A DNA stretch of 64,000 bases from Gentiana macrophylla (GCA_026214975.1 JAOBSW010000644.1:62001-126000); one strand, 5' to 3'; shown: positions 33,213-45,480, counted from the first letter of the stretch. Made by a program: numbers and translations. The notes: generated from the letters alone by a model not told the origin.

Positions 33213-34924
33213 TGATTCACATGATAAGTCAAGTGATAATAAAATACTCGATCACCATAAACTAGCAAGAGGACTAGGTCCATCGTAGTATAGCTATAGC
33301 GAATCAAGGTCGATCCCACAGGGAACCAATTGTGAAACATTTATATATAAACTATCAATTAATCATGTCAAGCACATAGAGGCGGTCTAAGACCAACAAA
33401 AGACAAGATAATGTAAAAACTGACTCGACACAACACAAAGAAAGACAACGTAATTAACCTCCCCAATCATTGTGTTATCGTTTGGATTTAGAGATTCTAT
33501 ATAATTAAACTAGACTCAATAACTATGAATCCGATTCGTATTTCTCTTATATTGGCTACGGGAGTCATCCCCTAAACTTGACTTAGTTCTGGGTAGGACA
33601 CTAGATCACTGTGCTACATTACGTGACTTCACCTTTTGGGTCTCCATCTCAAATAACTTACACGCTTACAATACTAGGGATGCAGATATTAACCGTATTC
33701 CTCACCTAGGCAACATTCCTGTGGTTAGGCGTACTTCCTAAGTGATCGCATCAGTCTCTGTTCCATTAACACTAACTTCGTAGGTATCATGTTAATCTAC
33801 GATGTATGTATAACTAGGTGCTAGCAATTCCCAAATATAACACAGATCTAGATCTTGCTGAAAGTCCCGGAAGATCAATTCATGAGCCGACCTAGGAGTC
33901 CTATATTGGTATATACTAATCATACGCTAATTAAAACAGACGAGCAACGTAGCCGTAGCCATACCTACTAAGACAAGAAATTCTAGGTGGACAATCACAC
34001 CATAAAGACGTGGCTAGATTGACACGGCGAAGACCTAAATCTTAGCGTTTCTATATACGTAACGGATAAAATAGAGATTCATAAAGCAATTATATAGATC
34101 TACTAAAAACACGATTGTCGATCATACCAAAGTCATCTATAGATCACCGGACAACAGATCTGGGCATGTGGATCCTTATAGACAAGGAATCCCCACTGCC
34201 TCATATCGTAGCCTTAGATCTACATCGTTTGGTGAAGAACAAACAACCTCAAACGATAAACAACAATTGAGGGGGACTTAAGTACAAAGAACAAAGAACA
34301 AATTAATACAAGCAACTCACATAATTGCTGCTGACTTGTATACAAACTGCTCTGAAAAACTGAGGATTTGTGCTATGAAAAGTTGTATTAAAATTGTATT
34401 GTGTTGTCTAATGTTTTGCTATGAAACAATGTATTTATCAGTTGTAGAAACCGACTTAAGATCGTATTTCCTAAACCCTAATGGAGTCTAAAACGCGTCG
34501 AGATAACTCCGAGCCGATCCGATAATTTTCCCGAACTCGCTCTAGCGAAGTGCCACTCATTTGCCGGCTCATTCGGCTTGGTCTCCGATTGGCTCATTGG
34601 CTTTTCTTGTTTGTTACTCCACTCCTCGTCTTTGATTTGATGTCTATCTTTAATACGATCAGATTCTGCTCTGATTTATCTTGAGATTTATTTCCTTATG
34701 TCGGTAGATATCCTCCTGATTTACCGTAATCTGTAAAATCAATAATTATCACACAGTAAATCATATTTTAATAATAAAAATAGATAAATACCAAATTATA
34801 TTCTACAAACCACATAACATTAAATAAACATTATAAACATGTGATTTAATATAAAATATATATTATTAAGCTCGATTTAAGGATAACGTTGATTACTTTT
34901 ACGGGTATAATTTGACCGTCATCA
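33213..34924 (-). repeat. Element B 5' LTR, 1712 bp
   Basis: On the minus strand begins TGATGACGGTC at 34924 and ends GTGAATCA before the PBS. Its end at 34638-34924 matches 7847-8132. It is related to the D LTR but clearly diverged. Its counterpart of the D palindromes is TCGCTNNAGCGA near 34546-34557 with AATGAG words beside it. Confidence 0.88.
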
Positions 34925-36188
34925 TCCCTTTTGCCAATTGGCTTCCAGAATATTCTTTAATTAATATAATGCTATGATTAATTAATTGCAAAATACATGT
35001 GTATCAATATACATACATATTCGACACATACATATACATCATATGTATATTTAATTAATCCACATAATTAATATCTTGTATTATATTTATAATTAATCCA
35101 TCATATTAATTTACCACTATAATCTTTATAGCATGAGATAAAGTCTTTCCTTATTTGGTTATCAACTATAACTACATTTTAATCCGGCTAGATGTTCTTA
35201 TATGTGTGACCCGATAGGCTTCCGAATATGTTGGCCGTAGAAACAAAGTGCAAATTACAAAAATTCCCTTCATGCCTAACGATCACGGGATAGCGTCTAG
35301 CAACACACCGTGACCCCCAATCTCGGAAGAGTCAAATGAAATGACTACTACCTTTCATGTGAAATAGTTACCGTGTAACTTACAATCCTATCACTGTAAT
35401 AATATCCATACGGTCGTTAGTCGAGTGTCAAAACATCAACGACCGTATCTTATAATCTGGATATCATGCTCTCTCGAAGTAACTCATTTACTTCCACTTT
35501 GCAAAGATTCACGAGAGTAAGAAATTCCTTATAAGAAGGCCCTTTAGGATATTCACCCCTACTGATAGGGTACGCGATTACCAGACGACAAAACATGTAT
35601 ACCCCGTATGCTTCAGTATCACACCCAATCACTACCGCAAGATCACCCCATGGCTAGGGGAAATCTCAATAGTGTCAAAGCATGACAATCCACACCTTGA
35701 TTCCATGAAGACTCCGGTCCTAAGGATAATTACACAACCACCACATAGTGTGACACTTAATAGTGTAAGTGGGTCAGTCTAACGTACGCATTCTCTAATA
35801 CACGTCCACGTAAAGTCCAAGTGTCTCTACACTTCGATAGACGAGATCCGTCCCAGCCCTTAAAGACAAAAGACATCTAATACGTGCTAGCCTGTTTATA
35901 CTATCAATGCCCTATATAATAGTACATCAGCGTAGAGACATTTAAGTATCAAACTTATTAAAGTGATTAGAGATCTCATCAACCATAATCACCTATCATG
36001 GTTTCTCTATCACAGTTTAACACTAATGACGTTATCATATAACAATCCATAATTGGTTCTTTAAAATAACAAGTATATGACAACTGAAAAGCCATTTATT
36101 CCATTTATAAACATAAAGAAATAGTAGAAATTATCCGACCCGGTCGGATCCGATCCAACCCGATTGGGTTTAGGACACTATTTCAACA
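34925..36188 (-). repeat. Element E 3' LTR, part right of element B
   Basis: Aligns with 55736-56203 plus 57686-58489 of the 5' LTR. It provides the uninterrupted version of the site into which the solo LTR inserted (AACTTACAATCC near 35382). The rest of this LTR lies left of B/A outside the window. Confidence 0.85.
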
Positions 36189-39100
36189 ATCTCCCACTTG
36201 GCCTAAAACCAATCACTTGCACACATAAGACCAAGTTGAAACATAAGAATCTCATGCAATACTCGCAACCGGTCCTTGCCGTGAACGGATCGCTATCCGC
36301 GGGGACTCAGACTATCTTCATATCATGCTCCAAATGACCAAGTCAAAAGGAACTGCCTCAACACACACATGAATCTCCGACGAGACCCTGGTCCTTGCTT
36401 CAAGCAATGAATCCACTTACTATGTCACCTATATATAAAAGGTGGAAGAACCGTACAAGGTTTAGGAATGAACCTTCTAGATCCATGTAGCTGCGCCTCC
36501 AAGGCACTACTGTGTTTTGGCCTAGTTGTAGAATTTACAGTGACTCATAGCCAAGAACATTTCCAGCTCACTGTATCACTCATTCAAAGTGAATGCAAAC
36601 ACAGACTGTAGCTCCCACTCACCTTCACAAGACTCAGGAAATATGTCTGTATAACTATAGTTATCTGATTCCAAGTTTCGATAAACTATGAAACCATTCT
36701 TAACTTGTTTAAGGATATTCTCGACATTCAGCAGATTTACTTTCATACTTGCTCATGACTCTTCATGAACTATGAATAGCTGGCGTTACTTTTATGATGG
36801 TTCCTATCGCAATAGGAAAGGAAACCTTCCATAAACATCATCTTTCACCTTAGCTTTAGGACTTACGTCCTAACATAGATAGATCTTGAGAACACCGTCT
36901 AGGAATATCTTCTGTCGTGATCTATGCTAAACTCTTTTAGCATCACATCTATACATGTAAACTATAATCTAACAGCAGTTAAATCTATCACGATAGATTC
37001 TTATTTCTAGAATAAGAGCTGCTAATCCAAGTGCTTTCGTAAAGACCTTGAACTACAAAACATTAATTGACTATGACATGAGGTGACGATTGTCGAGAGA
37101 GGTATCCAAATACATAGCTCAAAAATCGTAACACACTCCCACTATCCATCTTGTACATTGGGCATATCCCTTCATTTGACCAAATCAAACTCTTTTGATT
37201 ATCAAACAAAGAAATCGTCTAGAGAAACTTGTTTGAGTCCATAAATGGATCTCATGGGCTTGCATATCATGTCATCATCCATGAACATCGAGCTGTTTGC
37301 CCAACGTATTCAACACTATTATATACACATGATATGAAGTTATAACAAGCATAGTCTGAATAGAACTGGGCTCAGCTAGCGGCATAAAGACAATTACAAG
37401 GTTTGCACCCCGTACCCTCCAACCGTCACTATAGCCTTATGGTAATCATATTACTATCCACATCAGCCTTTTAGGGACATTCCCTCTAGGTAGACATACT
37501 AGGTTCACTACCTGGTTGTCACTGTTGGAATCTAATTCAGATATTATGGCTCCTGGCCATATCTCTCAATCTTGCCTTTCAAACAGTCCTTCATAAGTCG
37601 TGGGATATTTATTTTTCAAGATGAACATATATACCAGCAGCCTTTCTAGGCTTAAAGTTATCCATAGACTTACAGAACTTTTGTGTGCACTGAGCAGTGT
37701 TCTACACCTCATCACTATGTGGTGTCTGCTCACGTTTCTTTGGTTGAACATCTCATTGTGGTTCTCAAACTACCTTTGAGATCTAAATTTACCCTCACTG
37801 TTTCTTTTGGTATAAATAATTCCTCTAGAAGATAGCATGTTTGGAGAAAACAATTTTGCTCCACGGGTAAATAAACATTATCTAGCGTACTTGCTAAGAT
37901 ATTCCACAAAGTTGCATATGTCGTACTAGGCTCCAATCCTTTCTGGCTTTGCCTATGACAACTTCAAATCATCGGTTAAGATAGATTCGACATTATCCTC
38001 TTCCATATCTGATATGGAATTTTATTCAACCTTTATTCTTTGGAACTCGGTTAAGTATAAGGGCTTTATCCCGAGACGGGTAAGGGATACTTTGCATGGG
38101 TTAAGTCACACTTTTATCATAAAAAGTATCGTTTCCATTTTAGGAACACAATCTAATTGCGTATCCCAAAGATGGTATCCTTCAAGGGGAATCTTATTCC
38201 TTTTCAGACAACTTTTGAAAACATCATTCAGGTATTAATCACTTCAGTCCAATTGAAGATTAATTCCTAAGTAGTTTATCAATCTCATATTTGTGCTAGC
38301 TCAAACTTTTCGGGCTTTCCGAATTATGCACTTCACCGAGTACATTTGATTATTTCTAAAAATAGTCTTAGAGATTAGCAAAAAGTTATTTGGGGCATTA
38401 ATTGTCATGAGCCAGCAAACATCAGTATGTTTAGGCTTTGAACAACTTTCTAGATCTTATAACCTTTTCATAAAAGGGTATTTTAGTCATCTTTAGATAA
38501 GATACGTATTACCCACATGATTCATAACCACATGGTTCAGAGGTCATCAGAATGACATCTGATCACACGATTCCCCTACATAGAGACTATGTCTAGAACG
38601 ACCACCAAATATTAAGGATAACAGCCATATAATCATTTAGTTGAGATTTCATCACATATATCAGCTATATAGTGACATCAGTCTAGTATGTTAGATTCAG
38701 TGACCTTTTCAACTTTATCAGAATAACATTTATTCCTTACAATTGAATATGTCTACTAAATCCTAACAAGTAACTGAAAATATGTTCTTCATAAGAACCG
38801 GAACATAATAACAGTTATTTAGTTCCCTTATCGGTTTACTAGATCCAGAAAATGGTAAGTGTTACTACGTTTGCTTCACCTTCCATATCTGTATTTAATC
38901 TTTCTAATTTAATCACATTCGTAAGATATCATATATCTTAGAGTCGACTCTGAACTTAGACAGATTTATCTCAACTCACTTGCCTAGAATATGAATTTCA
39001 ATAAGTTCTCTATTTAAGCACATGCCCCTAACTTCCTTTTTAATCCTTTAAGCACTTGTAAATAATTCTTAATGTAGTCTTCATAATACTTAGGAAAGAT

Positions 39101-39352
39101 CACAAGAGCTATGTCTTTAATTTCCTTTCATAAAGAAAATCTAAAGTTTATTAAATAGTTTATTTGACCTTTTGAATCGTATTCAAAACATTGACTATTT
39201 AATTAACATTTAAGCAATGATAGAATTAAGTCGATACTTAAATCTTACAATTTTGAAAACAACCTTTCCAAAATTTGATGTGGTCATTCTTATCCAACGT
39301 TTGAATTAATTGTCATCGTATGACAGAATGATCATCTTGGATCGTATCCAAT
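36189..39352 (-). pseudogene. Element E internal 3' half, heavily decayed
   Basis: No long frame on either strand. On the minus strand, 37936-37730 reads like the linker between integrase and RT of copia elements (QNCFLQTCYLLEELFIPKET) and continues at 37751-37566 in another frame (KNKYPTTYEG). I take it as a degraded pol. The similarity is weak and judged by eye. The rest shows nothing I recognise. Confidence 0.35.
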
Positions 39353-39357
39353 ATATG

Positions 39358-40957
39358 TGTTGGTCCATTGAAAAGGCTTTGGTTAAGTTTAAGGGGGGGG
39401 GGGGGTGAATAAACTTAACACTTAAAACTTTTGGAGTTAACAAACTCGGCAACCCGGCAGACTGGCCGATAGCTCGAGAGTCTCACGACACTCATTGAGT
39501 GTACGTGTGTGATTCAGTTGCTAGTTCAGTAGATTGATGTGCTAAATATACTAAATGCAGAATATAAATGCAGAAAGTAAGTAGGCAATTTTTATAGTGG
39601 TTCCAGGTGGTGTAATCCTGTCATTCCACTCTTCTCCTGTGATGTTGGAGGTAATTCACTAGAGATCCTTGAGGTAGCAGTTACAAAAATCCTTAAGTTG
39701 TTTGTCCTTCACCAATAACTATGGCTTCACAAACTGAACACTTGGAACAGGTAGGATTGCTGCTCCAAAGTCTTCCACTGGTCCTTGAAGGGTAGGATTG
39801 CCTCTTCACCAGCTCCATCATAAACAACAGTCCTTGACACCCAAAGATGTTTCACTGTCTTCAACAGATTTCTTATAAAAGAAAGATTGAATCAAGTAAG
39901 TGATTCAGCTTTCAGCAGCTTGATCAGGATGATATGATCAGAAGCTTGAGGTCTTCAAGTGTGTAAACTTGATGTTGCTTGATAGCAGATTACACTTGAA
40001 AATTTTGACTAGATCAGTAGCTTTATGTTCAGTAGGGTCAGCAGGGTGTTTAATAGATAGAAATCTGATAGCTCAAGATAGATCCTTAATTTTCATCACT
40101 TGTATCTGAATTATGAGTCCTCTATTTATAGGTAGGAAACCTTATGACTTATGTTTGAAATTCAAACATAGCCGTTCCAGACTTGTCCTTTTCTTGACTT
40201 GCATTCTGTCCCTGTTCATAGTACTGACACTGTCAGAATGCTTTTTGACAGTTTTCAGTCTGTCCACCCTTTGACTTGTATCCATTGGATAAGCCTCTGT
40301 TTCTTGCCAACATTCCTTTAATCTTAACCATTGATTTGTTTGATAAAATCAGAGGTTGTTATCTGTCCTTATCCTTGTATTCTTCCAATGTAACCTTTGA
40401 ATAATTCGAGATATATATATCAATGAGTTCTGTGGGTATTAGTCTCATTTGAAATACATATCGATCGGTGATCTAAAGTTCTTGTGTTTATAAAACACTC
40501 ATGCCTAACTTCTCTTATATCTAACTTTTAATTGTGAAGTTAGATTACACCAATTTAAATATAACTAAGTTCCAATCACCACTTAACTTGTGGAACTTAG
40601 ACCTTGTACACAAGGTATATGTAATCAGTTTAGGTCATCACAGACTTCCCTAAATTCTGATTCCATATCCTTGACTTTAAATACTGAGTTTGATCCCTTA
40701 GCCTTCAATAACTGAGTTTGAGCCCTTAGCCTTCAGTCTTCAGCAGGTTCCTAAACTAGTCTACTGACTCAGGTACCCTACTGATGTAGACAGGTCTACT
40801 GATGAATGTCAGCTGACTATTTACAGTGCTTGTTTGATCAAACCTATACAAGATCAAACTCTAATAAGCCTATACATTTGATCTAGACATCTTTTTGCCT
40901 TTGCTCTATAACAGCTAGTCTGGCACTCATCACTAAAACTTAAAAATAAGCCCAACA
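39358..40957 (-). repeat. Element F 3' LTR, 1600 bp
   Basis: On the + strand starts TGTTGGTCC and ends CCCAACA. Near its start (U5 end) lies a hairpin TTAAGTTTA/TAAACTTAA (39383-39391 and 39410-39418) around a run of 13 G. It differs from the 5' LTR mainly at words where the other copy has CAG, CTG or CAGCAG. Confidence 0.92.
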
Positions 40958-40975
40958 ATTTCCCCCTTTTTGGTG
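40958..40975 (-). other. Element F polypurine tract
   Basis: On the minus strand AAAAAGGGGGAAAT ends directly before the LTR start TGTTGGGC. The stretch 40976-41122 between it and the 3' frame has no other feature. Confidence 0.75.
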
Positions 40976-41122
40976 ATGATGCCAATACCCTCCTTATAGC
41001 AAAGCAAAAAGAGTAAAAACAAAAATAGATCAAATTCAGTCATTTCTCATTATAATCATATTTGTTCAAAAAGTATTACAATCTAGATTCAGCAAAAATA
41101 AAGCAGATGTAAGTATGCTGAT

Positions 41123-44100
41123 CTAGTTTCTTCTTTCTCTTTCTTGCCTCTCCTTCTCTTGCTGTTCATGATATTCCCTTATTTCTCTAACCGTTTGTCT
41201 CATCCATTCATTTTCAATAAGAGAAAAATCAATGTGGGGATTCACTTCCTTCCACCATTTCCATGCCCCAGGTAGAGTAAGGTTGATCTGATGTACTCTG
41301 AAGCCTAAACGCATGTATAACTCTTTAAACTCATTCAGTGAATCTTTAGCTGATGTAGTAGGTAGACTCCTTCCACCTCTACCACCTCTTCCACCTCTGT
41401 GTGAAGATCTTAAAGCTTTCACTCTTGCTTCCCAAAACTTAAGCCCCAAAAAGGAATTGAGTCCCTCATGGAAGCCCTTGTCATTGTAAGGTATTCTCTT
41501 GTTGTAGTAAAGCCTCTTATACTCCTTGAAAAGATTATCAGTCAGTAGAAGTCTGCCAGGTGCAGGTTCTCTGTATGCATTGGTGTCAGCTTCCCATCTC
41601 TTCTGTGCAAAAATTCTAGCAGCCTCTTTTGCTACTGCTGTTTGGATCTCTTCCCCCTTATTGACATCATCAACAAAATGGGACAGCAGGCCATGAACAC
41701 TCACTTGTGTGATCACTAGATTATTCAGTTGACCCTTCATTATCTCTGTTCTAGTATCAACTGCAGTGATCCTTTCTTGCATTGTTTGCTCCAGTAGATT
41801 GATCCTCTCAGTGAATTTAGGATCCAATTCGGCGAGGTGAAGTGTTCAAAGAGGCTCGGCCTCCCATGAGCCAGGTGCATCAGCAATTTTATCCAGTTTC
41901 TGGTGAATGGAATCAAGTTGGTCTTTCAGAAACTTCTCCTTCATTGTATTGCCTTGTCTAATCCCCTTTACATCTAGAGCAAGGTCAGCAAGAGCATACT
42001 GAGTGGAGGTAATATTGGAAGCAACTGTTTCAGTGGTTCTCCCTCTATTTTCCACTAGATTCATCAAATCTTCAAACCTTTGCTCTTGTCTGTCAAGTTG
42101 AGTCCTTAATTTTGTAATGTCATTTCTGACAGCCCTAAACTCATCCATCACCTGTGCTAGTACCCCACCAGGAATTCCTCCAGCCATATGTCCAATAGCT
42201 TCATCAGTAGGCTCTTCTACACTGTATTGTGCTCTATGTCTGCTGACAACCATGGCTCTACTCATGTCCCTTCCAGCAAGGGCATGTCCTTCTTCAACCA
42301 GGATTGGATCTAGGGCAGGTTCCTCAAAGAGTGGTACAAAAGCCTATTGTGGTTCTTCCTCAGGCACTTGAAACTCCTCATCACCGTAGTCATAGTCCAG
42401 CAGCTGTTCATCCTCATCAATAACAACAGTCTGCTGACTATCTTTCCCTTTAGTGACCTTCCCTGCAGTAGGCTCTACTACAGCAGCCTATTCTTCAATA
42501 ACAGCAGGGGTGTCCTCCAAACCCATAGTTAGTTCCAACCTTTGTCCAGGTGCTGTTTGATCCTCAATAACCTGTACCTCCTGTTCCAACCTTTGTTCAG
42601 GTGCTGTCTGATCCTCAGCAGCCTGAACCTCCTGTTCAAACCTTTGTTCAGGTGTTGTATGATCCTCAACAGCATGAACCTCCTCAACAAGTAATGGTGA
42701 TCCCTCAAATCCCATCACCATGTCCAATCACTGTTTGTTCCTCAGTGATCAACACTCTCTGTACAAGAATTGCAGGGAATTCAGCCATATTTTCTTTTTG
42801 AAACCCTCTAATGTTAGCAATCTTTCACAGAGTATTAGCAGTTTTGGATAGAGTGTCCTGAGTATCAATCCATTCTTGATATTGAGCTGAATCCTCAGAA
42901 CTGATATCAGGCTCACTATGATCAGTAACCTTCTCCTCATCTAGATCTACAGTCTGCTGATCATCAGTATGTTTAGCAGATTCTACAACAAAGAAAGTAT
43001 CTGATATACCAACCAGCCTGTTGCCTCCAAGATTTATCCCATCATTTATTAATGCTTCCAGACCATCTATGGTTAAATCTTCCAAATCCTCATCCATTTG
43101 GCCAGTCTGTTGGCCCTCAGCAGACTTGCTAGCAACAGTGGACTGTTCAACTCTTGGTTCATTTAACATAGCAGTCCCACTGGTTTCTCCTTGATGTGGG
43201 GGATGACCATCATCAGAGTTAGATGATGATGAATCAACACTATCTGATCCATCTCTAGGATCCTTGAATTGATACATTCTTCCTTCTTTTGTTCATCAAT
43301 GAGTTCCATCAGTCCCATTTCCAGCAAAGAAGTATCAACCAAATCAAGCAAATTCTCCACTCCTAACCTTTCAAAAGCCCACTCCTCAAAGTCTGTCATA
43401 GGCTCAGCTGCTGATTTCTGTTTCTTGTAATATGCAAACTTTCATTGAAAGTAGTTAGCAACCAGCAGGAGCTTAGGATCAACATACCCATCCTTCTTTT
43501 TCTTTTCTCTCCTTTCAAAGGGCATAGTTGGCTTTCTAGGAGCTGATTGTCCACTTTGTTGACCTCCAAAGGTCTCAACAAGTAGATTCAGGGTTTCTTC
43601 AACAGATGCTTCTACGTCAGTAGGTTCTTCTGGTTGTATATTTGTACCTACCACCTCCATCTGCTCTACACTGGGTTCCCCCAGACTTACATACTCATCA
43701 GCAGGGTTAGTAGCAGACTGTTCTTCCCCCTGAACTATTGCAGAATTTGCAGGGTCTTGTATAGTTAAATCAATGTCCACAGCAGGTGCAGACTCGGTAG
43801 TCTACTGTGGGTCTTCAGGAAGTTGCTTAACAACAACTTCTGTATCTCCAGTAGGCTCAGCAGCCTTTAGAGGGGAGGATTCAACAACATCTATAGCAGG
43901 CTCAGGTGCAGCAGTCTGCTGTGATTCTCCAGTAGGTTGCTAAACAACAACCTGTTCAATCTCAGTGGGCTTAATAGTTGTCAAGGGCTCAGCTTCAATA
44001 GCTTATTCTTCTTCTTCCTTTTGAGCCTCCAGAATCCTCAACTGTTTTCCCTTACCATGCTTCTTTTTCTGTGCAATTTCCTTCATTCTCTTGGAAATTT

Positions 44101-44236
44101 GCTCAGATTCAACTACAGCAGCTTTCCTCTTTCTACTATCTACCATCTGTTGCTCTTTCAAAATATCAGCAGCAGACTTCTTCTTTGTGATGACAGAGGT
44201 GGTAACCTCAATTTCAAGCTGGACCCTCGGTGAGAC
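41123..44236 (-). pseudogene. Element F 3' reading frame, middle and C-terminal parts
   Basis: Continues in the same frame as the segment at 45172-44237, interrupted by stops at 44237 (TGA), 44003 (TAA), 43940 and 43802 (TAG), 43442 (TGA), 42488 and 42344 (TAG). One part (43277-42825) is in another frame. The middle is acidic and disordered. 42265-41846 looks like a coiled coil (MDEFRAVRNDITKLRTQLDR). 41827-41123 starts with a second coiled-coil-like part, then a folded-looking region (LLLTDNLFKEYKRLYYNKRI, FLGLKFWEARVKAL), a GGRGGRGGR stretch, and a charged C-terminus. Whole frame ~1350 codons. I recognise no enzyme; SIRE elements carry an 'envelope-like' ORF here. Confidence 0.6.
42530..42695 (-). 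repeat. Tandem 51-bp repeat in element F 3' frame
   Basis: Three 17-residue units of the form VxAxEDQTxPEQRxEQE, flanked on both sides by similar words (MGFEGSPLLVEE and MGLEDTPAVIEE). This suggests an expanded disordered segment. Confidence 0.7.
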
Positions 44237-45172
44237 TCATTTATCTCTCTTTGTTTGCTTCCTTGTTTTCCTAGGCTGTGACATCTCTGTGATTTTTCTG
44301 ATGTCAGTAGCCTTCCTATTCTCAGCAACCTTCTTGGGTGCAGCAGATTTAACAACTTTCTTAACCTGCTCACCACTAGTACCATCATCTCCATCATTAT
44401 CACTTTCTGTGGCTTCAGCATCCACATCTTCATCATCATCCAAACCATGGATGAGATAGCCAATCTCTTTCTTGTATCTGGATTTGTTCATCTTCTCAGG
44501 TGCAACATCAGGAATCCCCAAGTGATTCAGCAGGGCCTGAATCATCAATCCCAAAGGTAAGGCCTTGGATTTCCTTGTCCCTTCTCTTTCCTCTGTTATC
44601 ACTTTCTTCATATAATGGATAAAGAATCCAGCCCAATCAAACTTCATGTTTTTGCATATGATGATTAATAGTTCAATCTTGGGTCCTGATAAAGTATCCA
44701 GACTTCCACTGAGTCCTAAGATGTTCTTTGCTATAATCTTACTCAGCAGGTTGTACTCCATTCCTATGTGTTTCACATTGATGCTCAGTGTTGATTTAAC
44801 AGCATCATTGGTCTTTATTCTGTCAACAAAATCCAATTTTGACAGTCCTATTTCCTCTGGATTAGTTGGAGCATCTTGTACAGGTGCAAAACCAAAAATT
44901 TCCCTCAGCAGGTTTGAGGAAACTTCAATCTCCTGGCTATTCACTGTTGTAGTGAATGCCTCTCTACCTTCTCTTATCACAATGTTTCTCCAGAAACTAA
45001 CAACATTTGTGTAGGATATCTTTTCCAGTCTGATATTCAAAACATCTTCCAATCCATCAACTCTTCTGATTCTACGACCAATATTGATAGCTAACTCAGT
45101 TTTGTTAGCATCAACAACAAAGCCTCTGACACTTTGGCTTGTTCCGATATGAACATCATCCTTATCTGCCAT
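44237..45172 (-). CDS. Element F 3' reading frame, N-terminal segment (311 codons)
   Basis: ATG at 45172 in a good plant start context (AAAATGGCA), with no ATG in the ~100 bases before it. Residues ~25-230 look folded: VVSFWRNIVIREGREAF, QEIEVSSNLLREIFGF, NVKHIGMEYNLLSKIIAKNI, KIELLIIICKNMKFDWAGFF and LPLGLMIQALLNHLGIPD. The order of these blocks resembles the 3' gene of element C and the plant Transposase_32 (PF20167) pattern, judged by eye. Residues 240-311 are acidic then basic (KKTRKQTKRDK-like end). It then hits a TGA, after which the frame continues. It is downstream of RNase H with its own TATA box. Function unknown. Confidence 0.6.
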   Translation of the reverse strand: MADKDDVHIGTSQSVRGFVVDANKTELAINIGRRIRRVDGLEDVLNIRLEKISYTNVVSFWRNIVIREGREAFTTTVNSQEIEVSSNLLREIFGFAPVQDAPTNPEEIGLSKLDFVDRIKTNDAVKSTLSINVKHIGMEYNLLSKIIAKNILGLSGSLDTLSGPKIELLIIICKNMKFDWAGFFIHYMKKVITEEREGTRKSKALPLGLMIQALLNHLGIPDVAPEKMNKSRYKKEIGYLIHGLDDDEDVDAEATESDNDGDDGTSGEQVKKVVKSAAPKKVAENRKATDIRKITEMSQPRKTRKQTKRDK

Positions 45173-45279
45173 TTTTGAAGAATAAGATGAAGAAGATAGA
45201 TTTCAAATCTGTGTTCACACGGTATGTTTGCAGAGAAAATCAATCTGAGTTTTGTAAGGATTCTCTGTGTATAAGTCTG

Positions 45280-45480
45280 TATATATAGGGATAGGTAGTT
45301 GATAGTGTCAGATAATGCACTGTACACGTACTGTAGCATTAACCACGAATAAATATGAATAAATAAGATCTTGACATGTGGCCCATAACTTATCCATAAA
45401 GAGTTGTAACCGTTCGATCGTGTAACTGCGGTTATAAAGATAAGATAAATATCCCGGTCTTTTGCTTTTTGACTTTATTA
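45280..45480 (-). promoter_or_regulatory. Putative internal promoter for the element F 3' frame
   Basis: TATATATA (45280-45287) lies 108 bases before the ATG at 45172 on the minus strand, with an ATG-free leader. Upstream are ACGTG (45319-45323), a CACATG E-box near 45375, and GATAAG/CTTATC words near 45440. No coding frame covers 45288-45858. Promoter use is inference. Confidence 0.4.

Larger units (their letters stand above)
31428..34924 (-). mobile_element. Element B, 5' part (Athila-like, minus strand)
   Basis: On the minus strand: 5' LTR (34924-33213), tRNA-Asp-type PBS (33212-33194), leader, a gag remnant and a protease. RT, RNase H and integrase are absent; the internal sequence stops at the D insertion (31428) and only the 3' non-coding end reappears at 9222-8133. 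B is therefore internally deleted or was already non-autonomous. 31428-31824 holds no clear motif. Confidence 0.82.

Noticed and set aside
35450..35632. Short frames in the E LTRs (35450-35632, 56007-56234)
   Set aside because: Located in LTR sequence, without start context or matching frames between the two LTRs.
39393..39405. Run of 13 G as a special feature (G-quadruplex)
   Set aside because: It is the expanded loop of the U5 hairpin, and homopolymer length is unreliable. The other LTR has about 7 G.
42117..42371. Plus-strand frames across 41846-45014
   Set aside because: They mirror the minus-strand 3' frame of F. The translations are Ser/Leu-rich shadows.
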